Source: Alphaproteobacteria bacterium (GTDB taxonomy: Bacteria > Pseudomonadota > Alphaproteobacteria > Micropepsales > Micropepsaceae). Taken from it: 64,000 bases of DNA. The notes under the pieces were generated by a model. It was not told the origin of the DNA, searched no databases, and saw nothing but the letters and a program-made list of their open reading frames with translations. Below are positions 1 to 11,619 of the stretch, piece after piece (position 1 is the first letter of the stretch; the number at the start of each line of letters is the position of its first letter). The DNA lies in contig CANHNJ010000014.1 of the NCBI GenBank assembly GCA_947462105.1, positions 1 to 64,000 on the forward strand, given 5' to 3'. A program made the translations under genes and the position numbers.

Positions 1-2
1 GC

Positions 3-299
3 AACAACCAGATCGACAGCTTTTCGTCCATCCGGGGCGATGAGCGCCACATCATCGTGATCGACCGCTTCCGCAACAAGTACAAGCTGGGCTTTAACAC
101 GGTCTGCGACGGGGTCGATTTCAACGGCGCGCTGCAGATCCGCAGCAATTCCAATTTCGGCCTGTCCTGCATCACGCGCGGCGACCAGGTCATCAGCAAG
201 GGCTTTGCCGGCCAGCGCGACCGCTGCGTCATCACCAGCGTCACGCCCTATACCGTGGCGATGGAGCGTGCCGACCGCGAGCAGGCGGCCCGCAAATAG
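3..299 (+). CDS. DUF6491-like protein, 3' part
   Basis: The frame is open from the left edge of the window to a TAG at 297-299, so only the C-terminal ~98 residues are present. The visible part has the pattern VCDGVDF...IRSNS...SCITRGDQV...CVI, which resembles the DUF6491 family of small, often exported alphaproteobacterial proteins. The conserved cysteines in the VCDGVDF, LSCIT and DRCVI segments could be structural. No function is known for this family, and the start and any signal peptide lie outside the window. The family assignment is by pattern only and is moderately uncertain. Confidence 0.6.
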   Translation, partial: NNQIDSFSSIRGDERHIIVIDRFRNKYKLGFNTVCDGVDFNGALQIRSNSNFGLSCITRGDQVISKGFAGQRDRCVITSVTPYTVAMERADREQAARK

Positions 300-375
300 C
301 GAATCACTGGCAAGTGCCGGGCATCCAGCTGGTGCGAGCGCCGCATTCCGCGGCGCGACTTTCAGCATCCGACAG

Positions 376-515
376 CTTCCTTCCCCCTTCGGCGCGAAGC
401 GCCTAGAAGGGGGAAGGTGTCGCACCGAGGTGTTTGCCGCAGGCAAACCCGAGTTGCGACGGATGGGGGTCATAAAAGACACGACCCCGTTTCTGTGGCG
501 GGGGTCAGGTGAGGG
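376..515. repeat. Palindromic intergenic repeat-like element
   Basis: The gap between the DUF6491-like gene and the next gene is filled by nested hairpins. A perfect 12-bp stem pairs 379-390 with 406-417 and encloses a second GGCGC/GCGCC stem. GTTTGCC at 432-438 pairs with GGCAAAC at 442-448. GACCCC at 483-488 pairs with GGGGTC at 501-506. The motifs GGGGGAAGGTGTCGC and GGGGTCAGGTGAGGGG look like the dispersed palindromic intergenic elements common in Alphaproteobacteria. No second copy lies in this window, so its repeat nature is inferred from style, not shown. The right end overlaps the GTG start of the next gene. Confidence 0.55.
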
Positions 516-1039
516 GATATTTCGGAGTCGGGGTCGACGGCATTTCCAAGCCGATGAACCTGGGCAACCTGGTGCGCATCGCCCATGCCTTCGACGCCAG
601 CTTCTTCTTTTCCATCGCGCCGCGCCTGAAGCTGTCCGACCAGGTCAGCGACACCAGCCGGGCCGAAGGCGTCATGCCATTCTACCATTTCGAACAGTCG
701 TCCGATTTCCGCCTGCCGCTGGGCTGCCGCCTGGTCGGCGTGGAAATCACCGAAGACGCAGTGGAGCTGCCGCGCTTCCGCCATCCCACCCGCGCCGCCT
801 ATGTCTTCGGGGCCGAGCGTTACTCGCTGTCGCCGGAAGTCCTGAAGGCGTGCGACTTCGTAGTGAAAATTCCCACCCGCTTTTCCATCAATGTCGGCAT
901 GGCCGGGGCCATCGTGCTTTATGACCGTCTTTTAACGATGGGCCAGTTCGGCGACCGGCCGGTAAAAGCCGGCGGGGCAGGGGCGCAGGTGCCGCCCGCA
1001 CATACTTGGGGCGCCCCTCTGGCAAAGCCGCGCAGCTAA
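509..1039 (+). CDS. TrmH/SpoU-family RNA 2'-O-methyltransferase
   Basis: This 176-residue protein looks like a single SPOUT domain that would methylate a ribose 2'-OH of tRNA or rRNA using S-adenosylmethionine. Near the N-terminus it has SKPMNLGNLVRIAHAF, matching the NxGNxxRxA motif 1. It also has YVFGAERYSLS (motif 2, glycine and glutamate) and IPTRFSINVGMAGAIVLYD (motif 3, asparagine and serine). I chose the GTG at 509 because the N-terminus then reads MRGYFGVGVDGISKPMN, which I recall as the usual start in alphaproteobacterial relatives. The residues after about 150 look like unconserved tail. The RNA target cannot be told from the sequence. Confidence 0.85.
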   Translation: MRGYFGVGVDGISKPMNLGNLVRIAHAFDASFFFSIAPRLKLSDQVSDTSRAEGVMPFYHFEQSSDFRLPLGCRLVGVEITEDAVELPRFRHPTRAAYVFGAERYSLSPEVLKACDFVVKIPTRFSINVGMAGAIVLYDRLLTMGQFGDRPVKAGGAGAQVPPAHTWGAPLAKPRS

Positions 1040-1057
1040 CCCCATATTCCGGCCCAC

Positions 1058-1810
1058 ATGCCTACCCCCGCGCTCAAAATCACCAATCTCCGCAAGGTCT
1101 ATCGCCGCCGTGGCAATGTCGCGGTCGATGACCTGTCGCTCACCATCGAAGAGGGCGATTTCTTCGGCTTTCTGGGCCCCAACGGCGCGGGCAAATCCAC
1201 CACCATCCATTGCGTCACCGGAATCGCCGAACCCAGCGGCGGCAGCATCGAGATCTTCGGACTGGATTCGGTGAAGCAGTATCGCGAGGCCCGCCGCCTG
1301 GTCGGCCTCTGCCCGCAGGAATTCAACGTCGATCCCTTTGCCACCCCGGTGCAGATCGTGGACTGGATGGGCGGCTATTTCGGCATGTCGGCCGCGCAGC
1401 GCAAGAGCCGCATCGATGCGCTGATGGAGAGCTTCGACCTCACCGAGCACCGCAAGAAGCAGTTCCGCGAATTGTCCGGCGGCCTGAAGCGCCGCGTCGT
1501 GCTGGCGCGCGCCCTGGTCCATGATCCCCGGCTGATCATTCTCGACGAGCCCACGGCGGGCGTCGATGTCGAACTGCGCCGCGTGCTGTGGCGCTATCTC
1601 ACCGAGATCAACGCGCAGGGCCGCACCATCCTGCTCACCTCACACTACCTGGAAGAAGTGGAGCGGCTGTGCCGCGACATCGCCATCGTCGCCAGGGGCC
1701 GCATCGTGCGCGAAGGCAGCAAGGACGAGATGGTGGCCGGCCCCGGCGGGCTGGAACAAGCCTATCTCACCGCGACCGGCGCCGAAGCCGACCATGTGGC
1801 GGGGCAATAG
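1058..1810 (+). CDS. ABC transporter ATP-binding protein (YadG/DrrA type)
   Basis: The 250-residue ATPase subunit of an ABC-2 type exporter. It has Walker A GPNGAGKST at 40-48, the Q-loop glutamine near 87, signature LSGGLKRR at 139-146, Walker B LIILDEP at 159-165 and the H-loop histidine near 196. It belongs to the DrrA/YadG/NodI class that energises export of drugs, lipids or polysaccharide. The permease gene starts at the base after its stop, so the two form one transport unit. The substrate is unknown. Confidence 0.93.
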   Translation: MPTPALKITNLRKVYRRRGNVAVDDLSLTIEEGDFFGFLGPNGAGKSTTIHCVTGIAEPSGGSIEIFGLDSVKQYREARRLVGLCPQEFNVDPFATPVQIVDWMGGYFGMSAAQRKSRIDALMESFDLTEHRKKQFRELSGGLKRRVVLARALVHDPRLIILDEPTAGVDVELRRVLWRYLTEINAQGRTILLTSHYLEEVERLCRDIAIVARGRIVREGSKDEMVAGPGGLEQAYLTATGAEADHVAGQ

Positions 1811-2608
1811 ATGACGACGCTGCCTACCAACCTGTCACCAATGGGCGTCAACTGGATCGGCCTGGCCACGATGGTGCGCCGCGAGGTGCAGCGCATGGTC
1901 CGCGTTCCCATCCAGGCCTTTATTGCGCCCTGGATCTCGGCGCTGCTGTTCATCTTCATCTTCGGCTTCGTGGTTGGCGGCCGCATCAACACCATTGGCG
2001 GCCATCGCTACCTGGAATTCGTGCTGCCCGGCATCGTCATGCTGAATGTGGTCAATGCCGCCTTCCTGCAAAGCTCCTCGGCGATCTATTTCTCGCGCTT
2101 CATCAAGTTCATCGAAGAGATGCTGGTGGCGCCGCTCTCCTATGCCGAGATGATCGTGGGCAACCTGTCGGTGGTGGTGCTGCGCGCCGCGCTGACCGGC
2201 ATCGGCATCATGGTGATGGGCCTGTTCTTCGGCGCCACCCATATCGAATCCCTGGCCCTGTTCCTGTTCTGGATCGTCAGCGTCTCGGCGATCTTCGGCC
2301 TTTTGGGCATCATTGTCGGCCTGTGGTCCAAGAGCTTCGAACAGCTCAACATGCCGGTGGTGTTCTTCCTGACGCCGCTGTCGATGGTGGGTGGCGTCTT
2401 CAACACGGTGGAGATGCTGCCCGACTGGCTACGCTGGCTGGCCTGGGCCAATCCCATCTTCTATTTCATCAACGGCATCCGCGGCGCCATGATCGGCGTC
2501 GATGAAACACCGCCGGGCCTGGGCATCGGGCTGACGCTGCTGTTGCTGGCCATCCTGGGCGGCACGGTCTGGCGGCTTTACTCCAAGGGCTACGGGTTAC
2601 GCGAATAG
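1811..2608 (+). CDS. ABC-2 type transporter permease (YadH/DrrB type)
   Basis: This 265-residue inner-membrane protein has about six hydrophobic segments and the ABC-2 layout: a cytosolic N-terminal stretch, a first segment near residue 35 (AFIAPWISALLFIFIFGFVV), and a conserved region around LTPLSMVGGVFNTVEMLP before the last segments. It starts directly after the stop of the ATPase gene and is the obvious partner. A short CAGGGC/GCCCTG hairpin at 2619-2634 follows the gene and may weakly end transcription. The substrate cannot be inferred. Confidence 0.92.
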   Translation: MTTLPTNLSPMGVNWIGLATMVRREVQRMVRVPIQAFIAPWISALLFIFIFGFVVGGRINTIGGHRYLEFVLPGIVMLNVVNAAFLQSSSAIYFSRFIKFIEEMLVAPLSYAEMIVGNLSVVVLRAALTGIGIMVMGLFFGATHIESLALFLFWIVSVSAIFGLLGIIVGLWSKSFEQLNMPVVFFLTPLSMVGGVFNTVEMLPDWLRWLAWANPIFYFINGIRGAMIGVDETPPGLGIGLTLLLLAILGGTVWRLYSKGYGLRE

Positions 2609-2710
2609 CGTTTGAGTGCAGGGCTAAGGCCCTGTATCTTGTGGCAACGCACCATACATACGCCCGATTTGCATGGGAAAACCGCAATTCTGGCGCTGGA
2701 GTTCCCCGAC

Positions 2711-3238
2711 ATGATTCGCATCTCTGCCCTGTTCCTGTCCGCCGCTATGGCGCTGGTTGCCTCCGCGCCCACCCAGGCCGAGCCCGCCACGCTGCTGGGC
2801 GCCTACCAGAACTGGTCCGCCTATTCGTCGGGCACGGGTTCCAGCATGACCTGCTATGCCCTGTCGCAGCCGCGCGCCTCGACGCCGCGCGGCGCCAAGC
2901 GTTCCGCCATCTACCTGATGGTGTCGGACTGGCCGGGCCGCAAGATCAAAGCCGAGCCGCAGATCGTGCTGGGCTATCCGGTGAAGGCCGATGCCGCCGC
3001 CTCGGTGGCAGTGGGCTCCGCCAAGTTCGCCTTCTTCGCCCGTCCCAACAACGGCAATGACGGCGCCGCCTGGCTGCAATCGCTGGCTGAGAATGCCCGC
3101 CTGATCGACAGCATGGGCAAGGGCGTATCGGCGGTGGCCAGCGGCGTGTCGGCGCGCGGCACCAAGACGGTCGACACCTATTCGCTGGCCGGTTTTGCCG
3201 ACGCCATGACCAAGGTGCATGACACCTGCAAGATGTGA
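2711..3238 (+). CDS. Invasion-associated locus B (IalB)-like secreted protein
   Basis: This 175-residue protein has a clear Sec signal peptide ([20 protein letters not shown], cleavage likely after TQA). The mature part has WSAYSSG...CYALSQP near its start and a cysteine near its C-terminus (HDTCKM), the pattern of the IalB family found across Alphaproteobacteria. I preferred the ATG at 2711 over an upstream in-frame start at 2612 because only it puts the signal peptide at the N-terminus. The stop overlaps the rlmN start (TGATG), suggesting coupling. The family name comes from Bartonella; a role in invasion should not be assumed here. Confidence 0.78.
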   Translation: MIRISALFLSAAMALVASAPTQAEPATLLGAYQNWSAYSSGTGSSMTCYALSQPRASTPRGAKRSAIYLMVSDWPGRKIKAEPQIVLGYPVKADAAASVAVGSAKFAFFARPNNGNDGAAWLQSLAENARLIDSMGKGVSAVASGVSARGTKTVDTYSLAGFADAMTKVHDTCKM

Positions 3239-4386
3239 TGCCGGCCAAGACCTCTCTCATCGGCCTGGACCGCGCCGCGCTGAAGACGGCGTTGGTGGAA
3301 GCCGGCGTGCCTGCAAGCTCCGCCGCCATGCGCACCGGCCAGGTGTGGAACTGGCTCTATGTCCACGGCGCGCCCAGCTTCGAGCGCATGAGCAATCTGG
3401 CGAAGGATTTTCGCGGGGTGCTGGAGGACAAGTTCACCCTCGAGCGGCCCGAGATTGTCACGCAACAGGTATCGGAAGACGGCACCCGCAAATGGCTCCT
3501 GCGCACCGGCGCCGGCATCGAGTTCGAGACCGTCTATATCCCGGAAGAAGATCGCGGCACGCTCTGCGTCTCCAGCCAGGTCGGCTGCACCCTGACCTGC
3601 AAATTCTGCCACACCGGCACCCAGAAGCTGGTGCGCAACCTTACCCCCGCTGAAATATTGGGGCAGGTGATGATCGCCAAGGATGCGCTGGATGACTGGC
3701 CCAGCACCCAGCCGGGCCGCAGCGTTACCAATGTGGTGATGATGGGCATGGGCGAGCCGCTCTACAATTTCGACAATGTGAAACACGCGCTGGCCATCGT
3801 CACCGATGGCGGGGCGCTGGCGCTGAGCAAGCGCCGCGTGACGCTTTCCACCGCAGGCGTGGTGCCGATGATTCCAAAGGCGGGCAGCGAGATCGGCTCC
3901 GGCCTGGCGATTTCGCTGCATGCGGTGCGCGACGATCTGCGCGACGTCCTCGTGCCGATCAACAAGAAGTATCCGATTGCCGAATTGCTGCAGGCCTGCC
4001 GCGACTATCCCGGCGCCTCGAATGCCCGCCGCATCACGTTTGAATATGTGATGCTCAAGGGGGTCAACGACACGCTGGCCGATGCCAAGGAACTGGTGCG
4101 GCTGCTGCGGGGCATTCCCGCCAAGATCAATTTGATCCCGTTCAATGCCTGGCCCGGCGCGCCGTATGAATGTTCCGACTGGGCCCAGATCGAGAAATTC
4201 GCCGAGGTCGTGAACAAGGCCGGTTATGCGTCGCCGGTGCGCACGCCGCGCGGCCGGGACATCATGGCCGCTTGCGGCCAGCTCAAGTCGGAGTCCGTGA
4301 AAGAGCGCGCCTCCGAACGCCTGGCGCGCGAAACCAACGCGCTGGAGCAGGTGCAGTCGAACCAGCTTTCGCGGATGCCCCACTAG
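3238..4386 (+). CDS. rlmN: Dual-specificity 23S rRNA/tRNA m2A methyltransferase RlmN
   Basis: A 382-residue radical-SAM enzyme that methylates C2 of A2503 in 23S rRNA, and A37 in some tRNAs. The Fe-S cysteines are in the CX3CX2C motif [12 protein letters not shown] (residues ~117, 121 and 124). The conserved [12 protein letters not shown] follows, and a cysteine in IMAACGQL near the C-terminus matches the methyl-carrying residue known in the family. The ATG at 3238 overlaps the previous stop; an in-frame GTG at 3235 is directly next to it and would add one residue. Length is normal. Confidence 0.97.
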   Translation: MPAKTSLIGLDRAALKTALVEAGVPASSAAMRTGQVWNWLYVHGAPSFERMSNLAKDFRGVLEDKFTLERPEIVTQQVSEDGTRKWLLRTGAGIEFETVYIPEEDRGTLCVSSQVGCTLTCKFCHTGTQKLVRNLTPAEILGQVMIAKDALDDWPSTQPGRSVTNVVMMGMGEPLYNFDNVKHALAIVTDGGALALSKRRVTLSTAGVVPMIPKAGSEIGSGLAISLHAVRDDLRDVLVPINKKYPIAELLQACRDYPGASNARRITFEYVMLKGVNDTLADAKELVRLLRGIPAKINLIPFNAWPGAPYECSDWAQIEKFAEVVNKAGYASPVRTPRGRDIMAACGQLKSESVKERASERLARETNALEQVQSNQLSRMPH

Positions 4387-4523
4387 CCCATTAGGCCCAG
4401 TGGAACTTGTGTGCTATGCAGCATGCATCGCTGGCAGCCGATCCGAGCGCCCGCGCTTGAGAGACATAAGGGACAATCACAGAACCTTGTCCGTGCTCCC
4501 GCTCACCAAAGGGAGATAGCCAA

Positions 4524-4733
4524 ATGTTGAAGCCGTACAAAATGTCCTTTCGGGACAAGCTCGATTTCGTCATCACGGAGCGGGATTTCGAAGCCGCTTG
4601 TGATGCCGATGCCATTCGCCACGCCTACACGCTTTGCGTGTCGCACAAGATTTCGGTGCGCCAGGGTGATCGCCTGGTCGGCACGCTGGCCAAGGGCGCG
4701 CGCGCCCCGGCCCCGGAAACCGTGCCCGGTTGA
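4524..4733 (+). CDS. Small hypothetical protein
   Basis: A 69-codon gene preceded by the ribosome-binding sequence GGGAGA seven bases before the ATG. The product is soluble with no signal or membrane segment. Its middle has FVITERDFEAACDADAIRHAYTL, a mixed acidic helical stretch, followed by a basic part and a proline/alanine-rich tail. I do not recognise a family. It stands alone between rlmN and argG. A weak GGACAA/TTGTCC hairpin at 4471-4492 lies in its leader. Support is the ribosome-binding site and coding-like composition. Confidence 0.55.
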   Translation: MLKPYKMSFRDKLDFVITERDFEAACDADAIRHAYTLCVSHKISVRQGDRLVGTLAKGARAPAPETVPG

Positions 4734-4853
4734 GTCCACCGTGCCCGCCGCCTGATCTTTCCGCCGGGCGGGGTGGAATTCTGCCTCACCATCCCGATGG
4801 AAAAACTGCGCCCGTCGCTTTGGCCAGGTAGGCGCCGCGCCGGCCTATCCTCC

Positions 4854-4881
4854 TTGACCTTTCTCCCCCGGGCTTTATCAA
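4854..4881 (+). promoter_or_regulatory. Candidate argG promoter in the 4734-5009 gap
   Basis: In the 276-bp gap before argG the best sigma-70-like pair is TTGACC at 4854-4859 and TATCAA at 4876-4881, spaced 16 bp. The rest of the gap is GC-rich, with a purine-rich run near 4920-4940, and holds no open frame that looks coding. Confidence 0.3.
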
Positions 4882-5009
4882 CTCGGCCCGTTGCGCCCGG
4901 GCGGTCCGGGCCGGTGGCCGCAGGGGGAGGGGGACCCTTTTTCCGGCGGTTCGAATGTATGGACTTCTGCTTTCCTGCCAATGGGTTAGCTGGAAATGGA
5001 GTGAACGAC

Positions 5010-6242
5010 GTGGCGAAGCCGGGTGTGAACAAGGTGGTGCTGGCCTATTCGGGCGGCCTGGATACCTCCGTGATCCTGAAGTGGCTGCAGACCGAGTATG
5101 GCGCCGAGGTGGTGACGTTCACCGCCGATCTGGGCCAGGGTGAGGAGATCGAGCCGGCCCGCCAGAAGGCCATCACCCTGGGCATCAAGCCCGAGAACAT
5201 CTTCATCGAGGATGTGCGCGAGGAATTCGTCCGCGACTATGTCTTCCCGATGTTTCGCGCCAACGCGCTGTATGAGGGCGTTTACCTGCTGGGCACTTCC
5301 ATTGCCCGCCCGCTGATCGCCGCCAAGCAGATCGAAATCGCGCAAAAGGTCGGCGCCGACGCCGTCTGTCACGGCGCCACCGGCAAGGGCAATGACCAGG
5401 TCCGCTTCGAGCTGGGCTATTACGCGCTGCAGCCGGGCATCAAAGTGATCGCGCCGTGGCGCGAATGGGACCTGACCAGCCGCACGAAGCTGCTGGAATT
5501 CGCCGAAGCGCACCAGATTCCGATTGCGAAAGACAAGCGCGGCGACGCGCCGTTCAGCGTCGATGCCAACCTGTTGCACTCCTCGTCCGAGGGCAAGGTG
5601 CTGGAAGACCCGGCGGTGGAAGCCGAAAGCATCGTCTATATGCGCACCATCGCGCCCGAAGATGCGCCCGACAAGGCGACCTATATCGAGGTCGGCTTCG
5701 ACAAGGGCGACGCGGTCAGCATCGATGGCGAGGCGCTGTCGCCCGCCACGCTGCTGGCAAAACTGAACGCGCTGGGCAAGGCCAACGGCATTGGCCGGCT
5801 CGACCTGGTCGAAAACCGCTTTGTCGGCATGAAGTCGCGCGGCGTCTACGAGACGCCCGGCGGCACGATCCTGCTGGCTGCCCATCGCGGCATCGAGAGC
5901 ATCACGCTGGATCGCGGCGCGGCGCACCTGAAGGACGAGATCATGCCGCGCTATGCCGAGATGATCTATAACGGCTTCTGGTTCAGCCCGGAGCGCGAGA
6001 TGCTGCAGGCGCTGATCGACAAGTCCCAGGACTATGTTGCTGGCACGGTGCGGCTGAAGCTCTACAAGGGCAATGTCGCCGTGGTCGGCCGCACCTCGCC
6101 CTACTCGCTCTACAGCGAGAAGCTGGTGACGTTCGAGGACGACCAGGGCGCCTATGACCAGAAGGACGCGGCGGGCTTCATCAAGCTCAATGCCCTGCGC
6201 CTGCGCACGCTCGCCATGCGCAAGAAGAAGACCGGGAAGTAG
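5010..6242 (+). CDS. argG: Argininosuccinate synthase
   Basis: This cytosolic enzyme joins citrulline and aspartate, using ATP, in the next-to-last step of arginine synthesis. The N-terminal ATP-pyrophosphatase loop is [18 protein letters not shown]. The citrulline/aspartate-binding parts include [16 protein letters not shown]. Starting at the GTG at 5010 gives 410 residues, the usual length, with GGAG eight bases upstream; a GTG at 5001 would add three residues. A long upstream open extension to 4773 is not homologous and is rejected. The gene converges with the next one with no gap. Confidence 0.96.
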   Translation: MAKPGVNKVVLAYSGGLDTSVILKWLQTEYGAEVVTFTADLGQGEEIEPARQKAITLGIKPENIFIEDVREEFVRDYVFPMFRANALYEGVYLLGTSIARPLIAAKQIEIAQKVGADAVCHGATGKGNDQVRFELGYYALQPGIKVIAPWREWDLTSRTKLLEFAEAHQIPIAKDKRGDAPFSVDANLLHSSSEGKVLEDPAVEAESIVYMRTIAPEDAPDKATYIEVGFDKGDAVSIDGEALSPATLLAKLNALGKANGIGRLDLVENRFVGMKSRGVYETPGGTILLAAHRGIESITLDRGAAHLKDEIMPRYAEMIYNGFWFSPEREMLQALIDKSQDYVAGTVRLKLYKGNVAVVGRTSPYSLYSEKLVTFEDDQGAYDQKDAAGFIKLNALRLRTLAMRKKKTGK

Positions 6243-6859
6243 CTAGGGCTTCGGCCCCAGCACTGACGTTCTCATCCAGCCTGTCGCGTCGCCGCTCTTC
6301 ACCTGCGTCCAGGGGCCGTCCACCGCCACCACGGTCAGGCGCGCCCCCTTGGCCAATTTCGCCAGCGCCTTGGCCGAAGGCTTCTGCGCTTCCCGCAGCA
6401 CCGAACCGGCCCGCCGCACATAGATGGTGCCGCCGGGCTTCAGCAGCTTCGCCCGCTGCGCGGCAATGGTCGGCGGCTTGCGCACGGGGCTCGCCGTCAC
6501 CACCTTGTCCGGTGCGGGCGCTGCAGGCGCAGGTGGCATGGGTGCGGCCGCCTGTGTGGCTGCCGGGGCCTGTGGCGCGAACCAGTCGCCGATAGGCCCC
6601 CGGTTCTGCCAGCCTGCGAATGCCAGCCCTGCCAGTGGCGCCACCACGCCGATCCAGGCGCTGCGGTTCGTGCGCGTAATCTTCTGGCGATAGGAAAGGC
6701 CCGTGCCCGGCAGCCCAGCACTTGTACTGACGCCGTCACGCCCCACATTCACACTGTCGCCCTTCGGCCCCAGGCTGGCGGAGACGCCGCTCTTGGACAG
6801 GTTGGCCCGCACCCCGGGCAGCATACGCAACCGTTTCTGGAAGCGCAGGCCTTTAAGCA

Positions 6860-6860
<1 letters not shown>
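6243..6860 (-). CDS. DUF4236 domain protein with C-terminal SH3-like domain
   Basis: A 205-residue protein. The N-terminus has the DUF4236 pattern, MLKGLRFQKRLRMLPGVRAN then LSKSGVSASLGPKG and GLPGTGLSYR. A hydrophobic segment follows near residues 70-90 (WIGVVAPLAGLAFAGW), then a proline/alanine-rich linker. The last ~65 residues look like a bacterial SH3 domain (IYVRRAGSVLRE...GPWTQVKSGDATGWM). The start codon overlaps the gyrB stop by one base (TAATG), so it is probably translated from gyrB mRNA. The function is unknown; the layout suggests a membrane-anchored binding protein. Confidence 0.8.
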
Positions 6861-9280
<2,420 letters not shown>

Positions 9281-10495
9281 TTACTCCTGACGCATGAACT
9301 GGCCGTTTTCGACCAGGAAGATTTCGGCGTTGCGGCCCCAGCCTTCGAACAGGGAAAGGTCGGTGCCGGTCATCCAGGCCTGGGCGGACAGGGCATGGAT
9401 TTCCTCGAACAGGGCGCTGCGGCGGCGCGCATCCAGATGGGCGGCGATCTCGTCCAGCAGCAGAAGCGGCGCCAGGCCGTCGCGGGCGCGGCTCAGCTCG
9501 CGGGCATCGGCCAGGATGATGGAGATCAGCAGCGCCTTCTGCTCGCCGGTGGAGCAGTCCTGCGCATCGGCCCGCTTGGCGGTATGGCGTACCATCAGGT
9601 CGGTGGTGTGTGGGCCGTGACCGGTGCGCCCGGCTTCGGCGTCACGGATGCGCGATGCCGCCAGCCTGGCGCGCAGTTCGTCGGCGCTGGAAAGATGCAG
9701 TTCGTCGCTCAGCGACAGGGCGGCGGCGGGAAATTCGCCGACATGCTCGGTCAGGGCGCGGGACAGGCGCTCCACCGCTATGGCGCGGGCGGTTGCGATG
9801 GCGATGCCCGCCTCGGCCATCTCGCTCTCCAGCCCGTCCAGCCAGGCCGGATCGCGCGGACCGTATTTCAGCAGCCGCGCCCGTTCGCGCATCGCGGTTT
9901 CATAGCGGGTGGAATGGCGGGCATGGGCAGGCTCGAAACCCAGCACCAGCCGGTCGAGGAAACGCCGCCGCCCGCCCGCACTTTCGATGAAGAGGCGATC
10001 CATGGCGGGCGTCAGCCAGATCAGCTGGACGATATCGCCCAGGTCGGCGCTGCCCCTGGCTTCGACGCCATTGAGCCGCACGCTTCTTTTGTCTTGGCGG
10101 CTTCCGCCGCCGGGGCGCTTCTCGCCGCCATTGGGTCCCAGTGCCCCCGAGCTTCTGATAAGCCCGGTGCCGATCTCGTATTCGGTTGCCCCGCGCGCCA
10201 CCGTGGCCGCCACCGCCCACAGCGCCGCATCGGAGACCACCGGGCTCTTGCGGGTGTGTTCGGCCAGCTTCGCCCCGCGCAGGCCGCGCCCGGGCGACAG
10301 CATCGAGATCGCATCCAGGATGTTGGTCTTGCCGGCGCCGTTCGGCCCCGCCAGCACCACCGGAGCGCCCGACAGCGCCAGCGCCCCGCTGGCATAGGAG
10401 CGGAAGTTGGTCAGCCGCAGCTGTGTCACCGCCAGCTTTGCAGGCGCACCCGCAAAGGCGGCGCGCTCAGGCTGCATGTCGGTGGCGAACGCCAA
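9281..10495 (-). CDS. recF: DNA replication and repair protein RecF
   Basis: An SMC-like ATPase of 404 residues that helps load RecA at gaps. Walker A is GPNGAGKTNILDA near residues 50-62, and the C-terminal part has the signature STGEQKALLISIILA and Walker B LLLLDEIAAHLD. A glycine/arginine-rich insertion near residues 130-150 (GGEKRPGGGSRQDKR) is longer than in most homologs. The ATG used is two bases downstream of the dnaN stop; an in-frame ATG six codons later is also possible. Confidence 0.95.
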   Translation of the reverse strand: MAFATDMQPERAAFAGAPAKLAVTQLRLTNFRSYASGALALSGAPVVLAGPNGAGKTNILDAISMLSPGRGLRGAKLAEHTRKSPVVSDAALWAVAATVARGATEYEIGTGLIRSSGALGPNGGEKRPGGGSRQDKRSVRLNGVEARGSADLGDIVQLIWLTPAMDRLFIESAGGRRRFLDRLVLGFEPAHARHSTRYETAMRERARLLKYGPRDPAWLDGLESEMAEAGIAIATARAIAVERLSRALTEHVGEFPAAALSLSDELHLSSADELRARLAASRIRDAEAGRTGHGPHTTDLMVRHTAKRADAQDCSTGEQKALLISIILADARELSRARDGLAPLLLLDEIAAHLDARRRSALFEEIHALSAQAWMTGTDLSLFEGWGRNAEIFLVENGQFMRQE

Positions 10496-10497
10496 TA

Positions 10498-11619
10498 TCA
10501 GACCCGAAGCGGCATAAGGACATACAGCGTGCGGGGGTCGCTTGCGTCCTCGATGATGGCGGGCGAGCCCGCATCCGACAGCAGGAAGCGCACTTCCTTG
10601 CCCTCGATCTGGCTGGTGATGTCCAGCAGGTAGCGGGCGTTGAAGCCGATCTCCAGCGCGCCGGCGCTATAGGTGGCGCCGACATCCTCGGTGGCGGTGC
10701 CCGATTCCGGGTTGACCACGGTCAGCGTCACCTTGTCCTTGGACAGGCCCAGCTTCACGGCGCGGGTCTTGTCGGCGCTGATGGTGGAAACGCGGTCCAC
10801 CGACTGGGCGAATTCCTTGGCTTCCAGCGCCAGCGACTTGTCGTTGCCGGCGGGAATGACCCGCTCATAGGGCGGGAAATTGCCGTCGATCAGCTTGGAG
10901 GTGAGTTCGACGCCATTGAAGCCGAACTGGATCTTGGTATCCGAAAGGGAAATGTCGATGGCGCCCTCGGCATCGTCCAGCAGCTTGCGCAGTTCGCCCA
11001 CGGTCTTGCGCGGCACGATCACGCCCGGCATGGCCGCGCTGCCTTCCGGCAGTTCCAGCTCGAAGCGGGCCAGGCGATGGCCATCGGTGGCGACGGCGCG
11101 CATCACTGGCGGCTTGGCGTCCTTGGCGGCATGCAGGTAGATGCCGTTGAGGTAATAGCGCGTCTCTTCGGTGGAGATGGCGAAGCGGGTCTTGTCGATC
11201 AGCCGCTTCAGGTCGTCGGCGGCGAGACGGAATTTGTGCGGCAGCGCGCCGGCGGCCATCTGGGGGAAATCCTCGCGCGGCAGGCAGGCGAGCTCGAAGC
11301 GCGACGAACCGGCGCTGACCGAGAGGCGGCCGCCTTCGCTGGACAGCAGCTCCACCTGCACCTGCGCCCCATCGGGCAGCTTGCGTACGATGTCGTAGAG
11401 CATGTGGGCGGGCGCGGTGGCCGCACCGTTGCGCAGGATGTCGGCGGGCAGGGCCTCGACGATCTCGATATCCAGGTCGGTGGCGGTGAGCTTCAGTCCG
11501 GCCTTGCCCGCTTCGATCAGCACGTTGGACAGGATCGGAATGGTGTTCCGGCGTTCCACCACGCTCTGCACATGGTTCAGCGCCTTGAGGAATGCGCCGC
11601 GTTCGACGTTGATTTTCAT
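10498..11619 (-). CDS. dnaN: DNA polymerase III beta subunit (sliding clamp)
   Basis: The 373-residue clamp that tethers polymerase III to DNA. It starts MKINVERGAFLKALNHVQSV and ends near YVLMPLRV, both characteristic of the family, and its length is standard. I chose the ATG at 11619 because an upstream extension to 11676 is not conserved in character. It is first in the dnaN-recF-gyrB run, but dnaA is 2.6 kb upstream, separated by an ABC transporter and an XRE module. Confidence 0.97.
   Translation of the reverse strand: MKINVERGAFLKALNHVQSVVERRNTIPILSNVLIEAGKAGLKLTATDLDIEIVEALPADILRNGAATAPAHMLYDIVRKLPDGAQVQVELLSSEGGRLSVSAGSSRFELACLPREDFPQMAAGALPHKFRLAADDLKRLIDKTRFAISTEETRYYLNGIYLHAAKDAKPPVMRAVATDGHRLARFELELPEGSAAMPGVIVPRKTVGELRKLLDDAEGAIDISLSDTKIQFGFNGVELTSKLIDGNFPPYERVIPAGNDKSLALEAKEFAQSVDRVSTISADKTRAVKLGLSKDKVTLTVVNPESGTATEDVGATYSAGALEIGFNARYLLDITSQIEGKEVRFLLSDAGSPAIIEDASDPRTLYVLMPLRV

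Noticed and set aside
4773-5009. N-terminal extension of argG
   Set aside because: The extra ~79 residues are Pro/Arg-rich and not like ArgG; a GTG with GGAG upstream gives the standard length.
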